A DNA stretch of 64,000 bases from an uncultured Lachnospiraceae bacterium (GTDB lineage Bacteria > Bacillota > Clostridia > Lachnospirales > Lachnospiraceae). Below are positions 10,701 through 18,660 of the stretch, in pieces (within the stretch, counting starts at the first letter, position 1; the number at the start of each line of letters is the position of its first letter). Below the pieces are notes generated by a model. The model made no database searches. It saw only the letters and a program-made list of their open reading frames with translations, and was not told the DNA's origin. Position numbers and translations under genes: made by a program. The stretch spans positions 1 through 64,000 of the forward strand of contig CANQVT010000004.1 of NCBI GenBank assembly GCA_947627365.1, in the 5' to 3' direction.

Positions 10701-13144
10701 TTGAGCGTCTCCTGCCAAATCTCCTTGTCCCTGTTTTCCATTTCCTCCCGTGATATTTCCGATGCAGCAAGGGTTTTCCGGTGAATGGACTTCTCCTTGT
10801 AAAGATCAAGGCTGCCTGCGGCATCGTGCTTAAACTGCTCCATATCCTGCCATTGGATACGTTCATCACGCTGAAAAGCATCCAGTTCAAGGCACTCGTT
10901 GCGGATATGCTCATATACCTGTCTGCCATGCCATAACTGGTTGCCGTCCCCAGCGATCACGACATCATAGGTATCATCCCATGCCACCTCAATATCTTCT
11001 CTGCCAACAGCCTTCAATATCCGCTCTAAAAGTTCTACACGGCGTTTCTGGTGTTCCTCCGGCGCTTCACTTAAGAACCTCTCTATATTTTCCATCAAGA
11101 GGATTGCCCCTGTTACAACCTTTCTGTCCTCTGCTATTTCTGCAAAGTGTTCATAGCTGCCCCTCGGATCATACACACCATCTTTTATCATGCTCTCCAG
11201 ATAAACGGTGCAGTCCTGCCAGTCAAGCTCCACTCTCCACTTCGTCTCAGTTTCATCATAGAACTCCACGGAGATTCCATTATCGTGGCGCTCTACCTCA
11301 CATTCGCCGTATTCATTCTCAAATCTGCTTCCTGAACTGGGCGCCATCATGCCAGGAGCGAATATCCTCTCCACAACCTGTAACTTGTCACTTAACGGCA
11401 GCTCCCTTTGCAGCGCTTCATTCAGCGCCACATTTGGAAGATCCAGCCAGAAGCCTTTGTTAAAGAATGTATCCAAAGGCTTCTGCCACAATGCCGCAGA
11501 TACCTTATCCGGAACATACTTCTTAGGCGGCTGATAATACTCCCCTGTCATAATCAAGACGCTTAATTCCCGCTCAACGGCGTTCCATTTCAGGTATCCT
11601 TCCTTTTCCCCTTCTTCGTCACGCCATTGGAAACGCAGTCCCTTCCCCTGAATGGTGTCATAGCCGTGCAGACCGTATCCTTCCATCTGCCAGCCTCTCC
11701 CGCCCTGCCCATACTCTTGCTTGATCCGTTTTACACGTTCTTCCGGATCGGGGACGGTATCAAAGATTTCATATATCCGCCTTTTCCCATGTGAGAAACC
11801 GCTGCCCCTTAACAACACCTGACGGACATAATCATGCGGAACAACAAGCTCAGTCTTTGGCTTTGTGTAAGTGTACTTTTCCGGTATCTCCACATCCCCA
11901 TTTGGGGCAAAAGAAAAGGAAGCCTGCTGCCAGCTTCCTTCCTTTTCACTTCCCAATGAATTGATAAAAACAAGTTCTCTGTTGATTTCTTCCTCTAAGC
12001 GTTTGTGCCGTTCCTTGGAATCCTCTAATGAAACTTCATCACTACCTCCGCCATCACGATCTCCTCTGCCTGCATCCTCGCCTGTTCTCTCAGGCTCCAC
12101 ATCTCCATTGTGGAATGAGGATTCTCCGGCAAATGGTTCTTCAGGTAGGTGTTCTCCAGTTCCTCCATCATCCGGTTCGCCTCGTCTTCCACTTCCTGCA
12201 TCTTCTGTGCCAGTACCCCGAACCGTACCAGCATCAGGTAGCGGTCCTTGTGGTTCTCTTGCAGGTACTCCATTGCCCTGTTTGCGAATTTGCCCAGATT
12301 CGTCATGGATACTCCCGTCTCCGGCAGCGTCAGATCGGGATACATCATCCCGTCCTCTCCCTCGTGATACGTCAATACTGTCTCTTGCATAAGCAATACT
12401 CCTTTCTTCCATGTGTTTTAAGTCTGCTGCAATGCTTCTTAATACTTCACAGGATATATCGCTTACAAGTGATCCTAAACGGTAGATTTCTTCTTCCGAC
12501 TGAAATGCGGTAATGAAAGAGAAATCTTGTTTTTCAGGGGGAATATCCAATCCGCATCTTGTAAATACCGCATACTCAACGCTTCTTTTTAATACTTCCT
12601 CTGCCGTAATCTCTTGCGTTTCATCATCTACCTTTATTCTTTTCGTTCCTGCAAGGCTTGCAAGCTCGGTTATCCTCTCCCCGAACTCTGAGTCCATTAT
12701 GACTCCGATCTGCTTCTCTGTAAAGGCTTTTATGAAACTTTTATCCTTTTCATTTTCCCTGTCTGCGATTCCTTCCCTCTGCCGCAGGAAATCGGCATAT
12801 TTGGCGGTATTCTCCCTGTCAAGTTCCCATGTGAGCTTGACATTCCTGCCGCCCGTATCGCTGACATCAAACACATAGCGCATTTCCGGCTTTAAGGCTC
12901 TGGAGGGAAATATCGCAATTCCTCTGCTGCCACGCCTTACATATCTGCCGACCTTTTTCCATGTGTCAAAGTCCGCAATCAGGGTTGCATGTGGTCTCTG
13001 CATATACACCATGAGAATGTTGGAAAATTCATAGCGGTATAACTGACCTGTCAGTCTGCATATGCTTTTCCATGCCTGCCCGTTTGCAGTCACTTCGTCT
13101 ATGGCAGCATCATACAGTTTTGATGTCTTAGTATCTGCGCTCAT
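4709..13144 (-). CDS. Giant ICE protein: N6-adenine methylase plus SNF2-type helicase (2811 aa)
   Basis: [13 protein letters not shown] and GNVPFGDY methylase motifs; [18 protein letters not shown] and [11 protein letters not shown] helicase motifs. Confidence 0.88.
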   Translation of the reverse strand: MSADTKTSKLYDAAIDEVTANGQAWKSICRLTGQLYRYEFSNILMVYMQRPHATLIADFDTWKKVGRYVRRGSRGIAIFPSRALKPEMRYVFDVSDTGGRNVKLTWELDRENTAKYADFLRQREGIADRENEKDKSFIKAFTEKQIGVIMDSEFGERITELASLAGTKRIKVDDETQEITAEEVLKRSVEYAVFTRCGLDIPPEKQDFSFITAFQSEEEIYRLGSLVSDISCEVLRSIAADLKHMEERSIAYARDSIDVSRGRGRDDVSRSDAAGDGSIHDESGQIRKQGNGVPAREPQGPLPDAGTVRGTGTEDAGSGRRGEPDDGGTGEHLPEEPFAGESSFHNGDVEPERTGEDAGRGDRDGGGSDEVSLEDSKERHKRLEEEINRELVFINSLGSEKEGSWQQASFSFAPNGDVEIPEKYTYTKPKTELVVPHDYVRQVLLRGSGFSHGKRRIYEIFDTVPDPEERVKRIKQEYGQGGRGWQMEGYGLHGYDTIQGKGLRFQWRDEEGEKEGYLKWNAVERELSVLIMTGEYYQPPKKYVPDKVSAALWQKPLDTFFNKGFWLDLPNVALNEALQRELPLSDKLQVVERIFAPGMMAPSSGSRFENEYGECEVERHDNGISVEFYDETETKWRVELDWQDCTVYLESMIKDGVYDPRGSYEHFAEIAEDRKVVTGAILLMENIERFLSEAPEEHQKRRVELLERILKAVGREDIEVAWDDTYDVVIAGDGNQLWHGRQVYEHIRNECLELDAFQRDERIQWQDMEQFKHDAAGSLDLYKEKSIHRKTLAASEISREEMENRDKEIWQETLKKYFNEEIQYISVKTLLYDIFTTNLPLESKAEFLAKVYGEEREEFAMSHTISGPYGDAIITRDSEGIIVSYAEADGTREEKRADYKYCAALILHMIEENDYLSEGEFERFKENPQSFTAMPWFMEIYHDYKRKMATEPNFTAIELPAVEMPVQEQGKIKTNEAESSLSGQAEPAASQGKKGTFPEALKQVEEMENDLREALEIYLQACSAIAPFQSFLQMVHESSLSKENKLHFLKHTINQYADKDEKKSYHANAHGLIEYTQSRDSFLVDYKGQGEERKQVSVTYEQIYSVMEYLIQAGIFTEKKRQDAYVKEFSEKPYEKKSALEKQFSDALDNLKAKRDTGNFRLSAGELPKGGPKIRYRWNIEAIRLLKQIEYEGRSATREEQKILTRYVGWGGIPQAFDANNESWEKEYEELKGLLSTFEYEEARDSVNTAFYTDPVITEAVYEALEKLGFQGGSILEPAMGIGHFFGTLPESMAGSRLYGVEKDDISGRIAKLLYPKAEIAIRGYEEKQFPDNFFDIAVGNVPFGDYKLYDPKYAKYNFRIHDYFFAKTLDKVRPGGIVAFITSKGTLDKANPAVRKYLAERAEFIGAVRLPNTAFRDSAGTEVTSDIIFLQKRDRKIVTEPDWVHLGRTEDGIAVNSYFVEHPEMMLGHMEYDDRMFGNESKYTSCINSDESFDLKAALHEAVDRLEGQITQAEEILEEGESSLDMIDADPDVKNYTYAFVNGKLYYRDNSKMYRKEVSANMEERIRYMDEIRNVTRQLIFIQTEGCSEEELKYQQKLLNDKYDAYVKKYGYLTGQSNMRAFRDDADYPLLCSLEVVDEDGRVEKADMFYKQTIRPKSQNDRVETAVEALNISVNEYGRVNIPFMLSLYEPDMKQALEQLPEGSTLSADAEAELKRSLLVQELEGLIFLDPTEYNENNFNAGWKTADEYLSGCVRDKLRIAKAYAEENGDLFSGNVEALEKVQPKDLDATEIDMRIGMTWIDPEDYEAFIYELLETPRRARAVRSQYYSSGIQVKLNPYGMNWFVENKRLDNYSIAATETYGTKRMDAYSILEETLNLRTVTIRDRVEEPDGKVHYVINKNETMLAREKQNQMKEAFKNWIFKDVERRQKYVQYYNETFNNIRLREYDGSHLTFPGMNPEIKLRDHQKNAIARILLGGNTLLAHCVGAGKTFTMMAACMEQKRLGLSNKNVIVVPKSLIGQTAGEFMRLYPSANILVATERDFEKSRRKQFVSRIATGDYDCIIMSHSQFEKIPISQERKEHMLSEQIAEMTAAIEEIKEEKGEQWTIKQMEAQKKKLEAELKELSDESRKDDLITFEELGIDSIMVDEAHMFKNLAIFSKINNVSGISSSGSKKATDMQLKCQYISQINDGRGIVFATGTPISNTMCEMYVMQKYLQKDTLERMGIYHFDSWATNFGEVTTALELTVEGNGFRFKSRFNKFTNVPELMNTFKEMADVVTSDMIELPVPKLREGKPVIVKSEPDWFVKQVMEEFVTRAEAIRSGNVDPSVDNFLKITHEARLLGTDARLLIPDAPNNSDSKLNKVVENVAAEYFAGNKDGKIGCQLVFSDIGTPKTIWSGDWEDKLRSGECEFDVYNYVKTQLVKAGIPANEIAFIHDAKTDAQRDDLFKEMRTGKKKILIGSTDKCGTGVNVQTHLTAMHHIDCPWKPSCIEQREGRGIRQGNENDEIAVYRYVTQGTFDAYSWSIIENKQRFISQIMTSKAVSRTCEDIDEATLSYAEIKAVATGNPLIKEKMELENDVQRLKLLKSTYDRQRYNLEDNFMIRYPKQIAAAQEKLACVEADTKTAEQSLLTEPDFAITIGKARFTERTDGGTVMLEAVSKCSKGETTHIGEFKGFELLVEKNHIGMHYLILRGRTDYKVELSASPVGNMVKLENLLGGIEQNKAVLEERITQYQRDMEQSKLEYDKPFAQEQELNEKIDRLNELNVELDLENSATPDVDLDENAISGQSMVAEQTRGYMTVPNGKESR
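12025..12390 (-). CDS. tnpV: TnpV-like protein overprinted in another frame of the giant helicase gene
   Basis: [27 protein letters not shown]...[28 protein letters not shown]...[10 protein letters not shown] resembles TnpV; strong SD AAAGGAG (12399-12405) 8 nt before ATG. Confidence 0.65.
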   Translation of the reverse strand: MQETVLTYHEGEDGMMYPDLTLPETGVSMTNLGKFANRAMEYLQENHKDRYLMLVRFGVLAQKMQEVEDEANRMMEELENTYLKNHLPENPHSTMEMWSLREQARMQAEEIVMAEVVMKFH

Positions 13145-13157
13145 TTTCAGCCCCCCT

Positions 13158-13397
13158 TTACCTATTTTTTCCCTTTGGCGTTTTTACTGCCTCCTGCGCC
13201 TCCTGTTCATATATCTGCTCTGCATACTCCAGCTCTTTTTCCTCAAAGATTTCAAAGAAGAACTCCGCAAACCCCTCTCCGTCTGCACGTTCCGGCACAT
13301 CATCAATGAACGCACACCACTGTCTGCACGCTTCTTCCAGTATCATAGGAAAAATCTTTCCCCTGATCTCACTTGTCTTTATATCATCAAATGTCAT
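13158..13397 (-). CDS. hypothetical ICE protein
   Basis: 79-aa ORF in operon. Confidence 0.45.
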   Translation of the reverse strand: MTFDDIKTSEIRGKIFPMILEEACRQWCAFIDDVPERADGEGFAEFFFEIFEEKELEYAEQIYEQEAQEAVKTPKGKNR

Positions 13398-13403
13398 ATG
13401 CTT

Positions 13404-14003
13404 TTATACCTCCAATATTGCTTCCCTGATGTCCCTGCCGTCTATCTCGTCCCCAAGACAATCCCATCCCTCGTACCTCTGCCTCGCAAACAGTTCTATG
13501 CGGGGCACATCTCCGCACAGCTCCACGATGCGATTCCGTATTTCATCAGGCTTTTTGCTATGCTCCATGATGCGGGCATCGCATACCTGCGGAACAGCCT
13601 TAGATACCCTCTTTGGTCTGCCTCTTGTACCGATAATGCACAGTTCCGAGTTAGAGCGTGTCCAGAAACCGAGTCCGAGAAAGAAAGTGTCTGCTTTCTT
13701 ATTTCTTTTTACCCAGTTGAAGCCACAGGTCTTATAAGTGAACCCCCAGCTCTTTATAACGGACAATCCTTCTAACAGACAGGGAAAAGTTACCCACAAA
13801 AAAAGGATACAGTCATCATCGGCTATTGATCCAACCGGTAATGCCCTTATATCCTCTATCTCCATTGTATGGTAATGGTTTTCTGCACTCCTGCCCTCCC
13901 CCTTTTTGGAATAAACTTTGTAATGCCAAGGGGGATCGGCATATATGATCTGATATTTCTTACCCAATAAACTTATGCCTCCTGTATACCGATGATTTCG
14001 CAA
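13404..14003 (-). CDS. MT-A70 family adenine methyltransferase
   Basis: IIYADPPWHYKVYSKKGEGRSAENHYHTM (DPPW motif). Confidence 0.9.
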   Translation of the reverse strand: MRNHRYTGGISLLGKKYQIIYADPPWHYKVYSKKGEGRSAENHYHTMEIEDIRALPVGSIADDDCILFLWVTFPCLLEGLSVIKSWGFTYKTCGFNWVKRNKKADTFFLGLGFWTRSNSELCIIGTRGRPKRVSKAVPQVCDARIMEHSKKPDEIRNRIVELCGDVPRIELFARQRYEGWDCLGDEIDGRDIREAILEV

Positions 14004-14353
14004 AACTGCCTGTATTCTTCCTTATCCAGTTCCACAGTATATTTCAGTTTCATACCTGTATGGTTGCTTTTCTCCTCTGCCTTTACAATTTTCTTTACCA
14101 CTCTAAGCAGGATAAAGTTTTCCCTTGAAAGCTCCATGTTCTCCCTGAAAGAAAGCCCCTCTGTGTCAAGCTGCCTCTGTTTCCTCCGTATCACTTCCGC
14201 AAATCTCTTTTTTACCTCCGCCGTATCGGAAAAAGTGACTGCCACCTCCGCTTTTGTCCTGCCGGAGCGTTCCCACTCCCTATGGAGCATTTTTACAAGG
14301 TATTTCATATCCTTTACCATTTCTCTGCCTGCCGTCTGCTTTTTCTCTTCCAT
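13973..14353 (-). CDS. hypothetical ICE protein
   Basis: 126-aa ORF in operon. Confidence 0.5.
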   Translation of the reverse strand: MEEKKQTAGREMVKDMKYLVKMLHREWERSGRTKAEVAVTFSDTAEVKKRFAEVIRRKQRQLDTEGLSFRENMELSRENFILLRVVKKIVKAEEKSNHTGMKLKYTVELDKEEYRQFCEIIGIQEA

Positions 14354-14359
14354 AGACTG

Positions 14360-15349
14360 TTACCTGACCTTTCCCTGTTTTAACTGATCAATTTCTTTCT
14401 GTCTTTCATCCTGCGTTATCCCTTTGAAAAGCCCGTCATAATATCCCCTGTCCAAAAGACCGTAGAATTCATCATAGTTCTGCGTACCGAATTTTTCGTC
14501 CAGACTTTTACGTGAGGCTTCCTTAATGGTAAACACCAAGCTCTCACTTTCTGAAATGCTGTCATACAGACGAAATTCACGCTTTAACCTCTCACGGAAT
14601 TGTGTCAGAGTCTCCTGCTTTGGCGATATACCGTAGCTTTGACGGAGGCTTTCATAGGAAATGTCCGCAACCCGATTTCCAAGATATACGCCCTGCCCCC
14701 ACTCAATGCCGCAGATCACGCTGTCAGGAGAAGAATATCCTTCTTTTGGCGTTCTTTTGTAATACTGGGTATTCACACCTACAATCATCTCCCCCGAATC
14801 TACTGACATTAGCAGCAGGTTTTCAGGGCTGAACAATTCCATTACCCGATAACTGCTCCCGTTTAAGTTATCTACAATCTCCCCAATGTGGTAATGATGA
14901 TCCACCGCCTCATAATGGAGACTGTTAAAACTGCTGCGCCCGTCTGTATCAATGCCATGCGCCCTTAAAACCTCCAGACATTCCGGATTGCACCTTTCTT
15001 CATCAAACTCAGGCTTTACCCCTATAATTCCATTCTCCTGCACTCCCAGCAGTTCTCCCTGAAGCTGCCCTTTGCTTACACAAAATCTCGCCTGACTGCT
15101 TTTGTTGGTCCTAAAGTACAGCTCACTCCAGCCTGTACCGCCTTTTTTTGTATCATATAGCTGCTGTACGGCATCTGCTATATCTATTGCCGAATCTTCA
15201 CAGGCTTTTAAGACCATCTCCATATAATCAGATAATCCTAACAAAAACATGGTTTCCGTCCCCTTACGGTTCTCGACCACAAGTATCATATCTTCTAACT
15301 TCAATATTTTCTCCTCTCTCGCAATTTGCGTACAAGAACAGGGCTGCAT
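14360..15349 (-). CDS. ICE protein with YodL/DUF4316-like region
   Basis: 329-aa ORF with LYDSISESESLVFTIKEASRKSLDEKFGTQNYDEFYG. Confidence 0.5.
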   Translation of the reverse strand: MQPCSCTQIAREEKILKLEDMILVVENRKGTETMFLLGLSDYMEMVLKACEDSAIDIADAVQQLYDTKKGGTGWSELYFRTNKSSQARFCVSKGQLQGELLGVQENGIIGVKPEFDEERCNPECLEVLRAHGIDTDGRSSFNSLHYEAVDHHYHIGEIVDNLNGSSYRVMELFSPENLLLMSVDSGEMIVGVNTQYYKRTPKEGYSSPDSVICGIEWGQGVYLGNRVADISYESLRQSYGISPKQETLTQFRERLKREFRLYDSISESESLVFTIKEASRKSLDEKFGTQNYDEFYGLLDRGYYDGLFKGITQDERQKEIDQLKQGKVR

Positions 15350-15949
15350 CTAGCGGCATTGCCCCGCTTCAAGCCCCATCTGGAACAATGTGACCTGTCT
15401 TTCCATTGTCTCACCCGCCAGTTTCCTTTTTTCACTTAATATCTGTTTTACTTTCTCTGCACAGGAAGCAAAGGACTCCTGATAACATTCCGGCTTAACA
15501 GTGTGGCGCCGCATTGCTATCAAATCATCTCTTTTTAGGGCATCTGCCAGACCGGAAACATAACCAAGCACATTCCCAATGTTTATTTTTAGCGCCTCTT
15601 TCTCCGAAAGGATCTGTCTGCTGTATAAAAGGTACTGGAAATTTGCGTCCGCAAGGTATATTTCAAGAACTTCCGCCGCTTTATTCCTTATTTCTGCCGC
15701 CCTTGCCATATATCCCGACACTGTCTCCGGCGGGGTTTCCCTGAAATAGATTTCAGGATATTTTTCACGGTCCCCTCCATATTCAGCCTCCATCGCACTT
15801 TTATAATAAATGATATGGTTCCTGACAAGGTTCATGTTGACCGCATCATCCCAAGTCGGATCGCTGCCGCCATATTCACGCAGATAATCCCATCGGGCAA
15901 ACCTGTCCTTCAGCTCCTGCTCTAAATTTTCTTTTTCTTTTTTTGCCAT
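15350..15949 (-). CDS. hypothetical ICE protein
   Basis: 199-aa ORF in operon. Confidence 0.5.
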   Translation of the reverse strand: MAKKEKENLEQELKDRFARWDYLREYGGSDPTWDDAVNMNLVRNHIIYYKSAMEAEYGGDREKYPEIYFRETPPETVSGYMARAAEIRNKAAEVLEIYLADANFQYLLYSRQILSEKEALKINIGNVLGYVSGLADALKRDDLIAMRRHTVKPECYQESFASCAEKVKQILSEKRKLAGETMERQVTLFQMGLEAGQCR

Positions 15950-15961
15950 TCTGACACCACC

Positions 15962-16169
15962 TTATCTCGGTCTGCCGATCATCACAATGCTGCTTCTGCC
16001 CTGTATAGAACGGTACACAACTCCGAGCCTTGTGTTGGCAGCCTCCACAACCATACCGCCACCCACATATATCGCAACATGACTGATATTCATAAAACGC
16101 CCGTTTTTTTCATAGCTGTAAAATATCAAATCCCCCGGCTGCATTTCATCGTAATTCACAAGCCAGTTA
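15962..16169 (-). pseudogene. 3' fragment of NlpC/P60 hydrolase (CD1108-like), separated from its 5' part by the prophage
   Basis: NYDEMQPGDLIFYSY...HVAIYVGGGMVVEAAN is an NlpC/P60 catalytic half; joins in frame to 52582-54389. Confidence 0.92.
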
Positions 16170-16174
16170 TTGTC
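16170..16174. repeat. 5-bp target site duplication TTGTC (left copy)
   Basis: Identical to 52582-52586; directly flanks the TG...CA ends. Confidence 0.9.
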
Positions 16175-16229
16175 TGTAGCCGCTCAAAATTTCTGTCAAA
16201 AATTCTCAACTTATTTGTCAAAAGTTTTC
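16175..16229. promoter_or_regulatory. Phage right end (attR-like) with candidate transposase sites
   Basis: TGTAGCCGCTCAAAATTTCTGTCAAAAATTCTCAACTTATTTGTCAAAAG matches the other terminus TGTACCCGATTAAAATAAATGTCAAAAA at many positions. Confidence 0.8.
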
Positions 16230-16294
16230 GGGAAATATTTCAAGAAAAGCGCCGCCCCGGATGCACTCCGGAAGCGGTGCCTTTTTTGACATTT

Positions 16295-16495
16295 TCATTG
16301 ATTATGAAGAAGCTCTGGCGGCAGGTCGATGCAGGCCACGCACGGCAGCTGTGACGCCGGGATGTGGTAGTTCTTGCAGGCTCCGCACGTCCTCCACTTC
16401 GGGCAGGCATCTCGGCGGCACTTCTCGAAGTCGTGCCTGCATAGCCCGCCCCAGTTGTGGCAGCACTTGAAGTCGCTCAGGAACTCGCCGTTCAC
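16295..16495 (-). CDS. Cys-rich putative zinc-binding protein (66 aa)
   Basis: 9 Cys: CCHNWGGLC..C....CPKWRTCGAC...CVAC; GTG start overlaps upstream stop. Confidence 0.55.
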   Translation of the reverse strand: MNGEFLSDFKCCHNWGGLCRHDFEKCRRDACPKWRTCGACKNYHIPASQLPCVACIDLPPELLHNQ

Positions 16496-16686
16496 TCTTC
16501 AGGGAACGCTTCGCCGGTGATCTCCTCGTACTCCTCGGCCGTGAGTGCGCCCTTCGTCACCACGTTGTAGACCATCTTCTTCGTCCACAGCCCCGCGTCA
16601 TAGAACTTTTTGTACTTCTCGAAGTTCTTGCTCTTCGGTGCTGCTTCCGCTGCCGGTTCCAGTGCCATCGTCCTCGTCTTACTCAT
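16492..16686 (-). CDS. XkdX-like small phage protein
   Basis: KKFYDAGLWTKKMVYNVVTKGALTAEEYEEITGE. Confidence 0.65.
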   Translation of the reverse strand: MSKTRTMALEPAAEAAPKSKNFEKYKKFYDAGLWTKKMVYNVVTKGALTAEEYEEITGEAFPEE

Positions 16687-16852
16687 AGATCCCGCCCTCG
16701 CTTTCGTCTTCATCTGTCGGAAGCTCCACGTCGGTCATGATCGCCATGTACGCGATCAGTGCCTCCTGCTGTGCCACCTTCGCGGCCATCACTTCCTCGT
16801 TTCGCTTTTCCTTGATCGACGCCGTCGGCGTCGTCAGTCTGTTCACTCTCAT
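16679..16852 (-). CDS. small phage protein overlapping the RT 3' end
   Basis: GGGAGG SD upstream of ATGAGAGTG; ends 8 nt into the next ORF. Confidence 0.5.
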   Translation of the reverse strand: MRVNRLTTPTASIKEKRNEEVMAAKVAQQEALIAYMAIMTDVELPTDEDESEGGIYE

Positions 16853-17882
16853 TTTGATCATCCTCCCATAAGCTCTTGTAATATGCTTCCATGCGCTGTA
16901 GCATTTTGAAGCTGTTCCCGTAGCTCGCGGACGCCTTCCATGATCGGAAGTGTTCGTCCACCTGTTCCCGCGTCTTCTCGCCCTTGCGGACCTTGATGAC
17001 CATCCTGCGCAGCTTCCTGCGCTCGTGCTTGATCTTCTCCGGCTTGATCGTCACGACCACCTTGCCGCTGTCTGTCAGCCGGAAGATGAAGCCCAGGAAC
17101 GGGATCCCTTCCTTGATGCGGTAGATCCGCGTCTTGTCCCGGTTCAGCTCCATGTGCCTGCTCTTCAGGTACTCGCTGATCACCTCCAGCGCGTGCTCCA
17201 GTCTCTCCCTGCTCTCGTCGATCATCTCGAAGTCGTCCATGTACCGCCCGTACTGCTCCATGTGCAGCTTCTCCTTGATCATGTGGTCCATGTCGCTCAG
17301 TGCTGTGATCCCGACGATCTGGATGATCTGGCTGCCGGGATTGAAGCCGACCTCTCCGGGGAAATTGTCCAGGATCGCCTCGGCCATCTGGTAGATGTTG
17401 TCGTCCAGGTACTTCCGCAGCACTTCCTTCGCGACGTCGTGCCTCATGTTCGGGTAGTAGCCTTTTATGTCGCATTGTAGGACGTAGCCCTCGGCCCCGT
17501 GCTTCCGGTAGTATCTCCGGAGCTGTTCCTTCAGCCGGTCTCGTGCGAAGTCCGTCCCTTTGCCCTTCTGGCACGCGTAGTTGTCATAGATGAACGTCCT
17601 CGTCGTTGCCGGGTAGATCGCCACGTCGTTCAGGCTCCTCTGGTACACCCGGTCGCGGAACGCGATGCTCATGATCTCGCGCGTTTTGGGCTCCGTGACG
17701 GTGAAGAACTTCGCCGGGCGCTCCTTGTATGTCCCGTCGTGCAGCTGGTTCGTGAGCCGCAGGATCTCGCGGATCCAGTTGTGGTAGAAGCTCGCCACGC
17801 CGTCCTTCCATAGGACGCCCCGGATGCACTTGCGCATCGAGTTGTACAGCGCCTCGAATCCTATGATTTCTTCAGCTTCCAC
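16710..17882 (-). CDS. DGR reverse transcriptase
   Basis: FTVTEPKTREI, CDIKGYYPNM, GFNPGSQIIQ, YGRYMDDFEMI; located next to TR and avd. Confidence 0.93.
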   Translation of the reverse strand: MEAEEIIGFEALYNSMRKCIRGVLWKDGVASFYHNWIREILRLTNQLHDGTYKERPAKFFTVTEPKTREIMSIAFRDRVYQRSLNDVAIYPATTRTFIYDNYACQKGKGTDFARDRLKEQLRRYYRKHGAEGYVLQCDIKGYYPNMRHDVAKEVLRKYLDDNIYQMAEAILDNFPGEVGFNPGSQIIQIVGITALSDMDHMIKEKLHMEQYGRYMDDFEMIDESRERLEHALEVISEYLKSRHMELNRDKTRIYRIKEGIPFLGFIFRLTDSGKVVVTIKPEKIKHERRKLRRMVIKVRKGEKTREQVDEHFRSWKASASYGNSFKMLQRMEAYYKSLWEDDQNESEQTDDADGVDQGKAKRGSDGREGGTAGGTDRVHGDHDRRGASDR

Positions 17883-18048
17883 GCATCCACCTCTTGATCC
17901 GTGGCGTGGTTAGCAGGACCGGCCCGCGGGTCGCCTGCATCGCCACGGTGTTGTTTTGCCGTTTCCGGCCGGGCTTTCGGCTCCTTGCGTGCTCTTTTTC
18001 GGGCCATCTCGCTGTGCGAAGACTTTCCGGCCCTGTGAAGCACCCAAT

Positions 18049-18167
18049 CCACCGCCGCGCGGGTCGCGTTGTACGCGTTGTTGTTGTTGACGTTGCCGCC
18101 CGCGTTCACGTACCACGTGTTGTTCGCGTTGCCGCGGTTCGCCGACCGCAAGCGGACGTTCTGCGCG
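18049..18167 (-). repeat. DGR template repeat (TR)
   Basis: 119 bp aligning gap-free to VR; 9 mismatches, all at minus-strand A of TR. Confidence 0.96.
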
Positions 18168-18182
18168 TTACAGCCTACAGCC

Positions 18183-18611
18183 CTATGCTTTACGCCCCGC
18201 CATCTGGCGGAAGCGGTTCGCATCTCCTTCCCTCCAGCTCCGCAGGTATGCCTTGACAGTCTCGACCATCCCGCCCCAGTATTCCACGCGCTTCGTGCGC
18301 AGGTGGAAGATCATCTTCGCGATCTGGATCTCGCTGAGGAGCTGTTCGCACTCCTCGATCGCGATGTTCTGGAGCCGTCGCCGCTCTTCCAGCTTTTCCT
18401 TGCCGTCTTTCCCGTCGAAGCGGATATTGTTCGCCACCCTTGCCCGGTGATAGATGTCCCGCGCCAGGTAGACGATCCGCTCGGTGCTCTTGGCGTGCGC
18501 GGGGTTGAATATCTTCGGGTTGTCTGTGATCTGTATGGTGTACGAGACGAGCGCTGCGGCCTTCGTGAGCACTTCCCACTTGCCCTCGCCTCTGTCGTCT
18601 TTCCTTACCAT
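18183..18611 (-). CDS. avd: Accessory variability determinant (Avd-like)
   Basis: Small helical basic ORF between VR gene and TR; GGAGG SD 8 nt before ATG at 18611. Confidence 0.8.
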   Translation of the reverse strand: MVRKDDRGEGKWEVLTKAAALVSYTIQITDNPKIFNPAHAKSTERIVYLARDIYHRARVANNIRFDGKDGKEKLEERRRLQNIAIEECEQLLSEIQIAKMIFHLRTKRVEYWGGMVETVKAYLRSWREGDANRFRQMAGRKA

Positions 18612-18627
18612 CTGGCGGCCCTCCATA

Positions 18628-18651
18628 CGCGGGCGGAAGTGTCCGCCCGCG
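18628..18651. promoter_or_regulatory. DGR target-site hairpin downstream of VR
   Basis: CGCGGGCGGA-AGTG-TCCGCCCGCG: 10-bp perfect stem, 4-nt loop, 26 nt from the end of VR. Confidence 0.8.
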
Positions 18652-18660
18652 ATTGCCTGA

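Noticed and set aside
16710-17882. RT as a group II intron or retron
   Set aside because: No intron ribozyme or msr/msd context was recognised; TR, VR and avd fit a DGR.
17861-18223. 120-aa ORF covering the TR
   Set aside because: Translates the non-coding template repeat (NVRLRSANRGNANN...), then runs into poor sequence; not treated as a gene.
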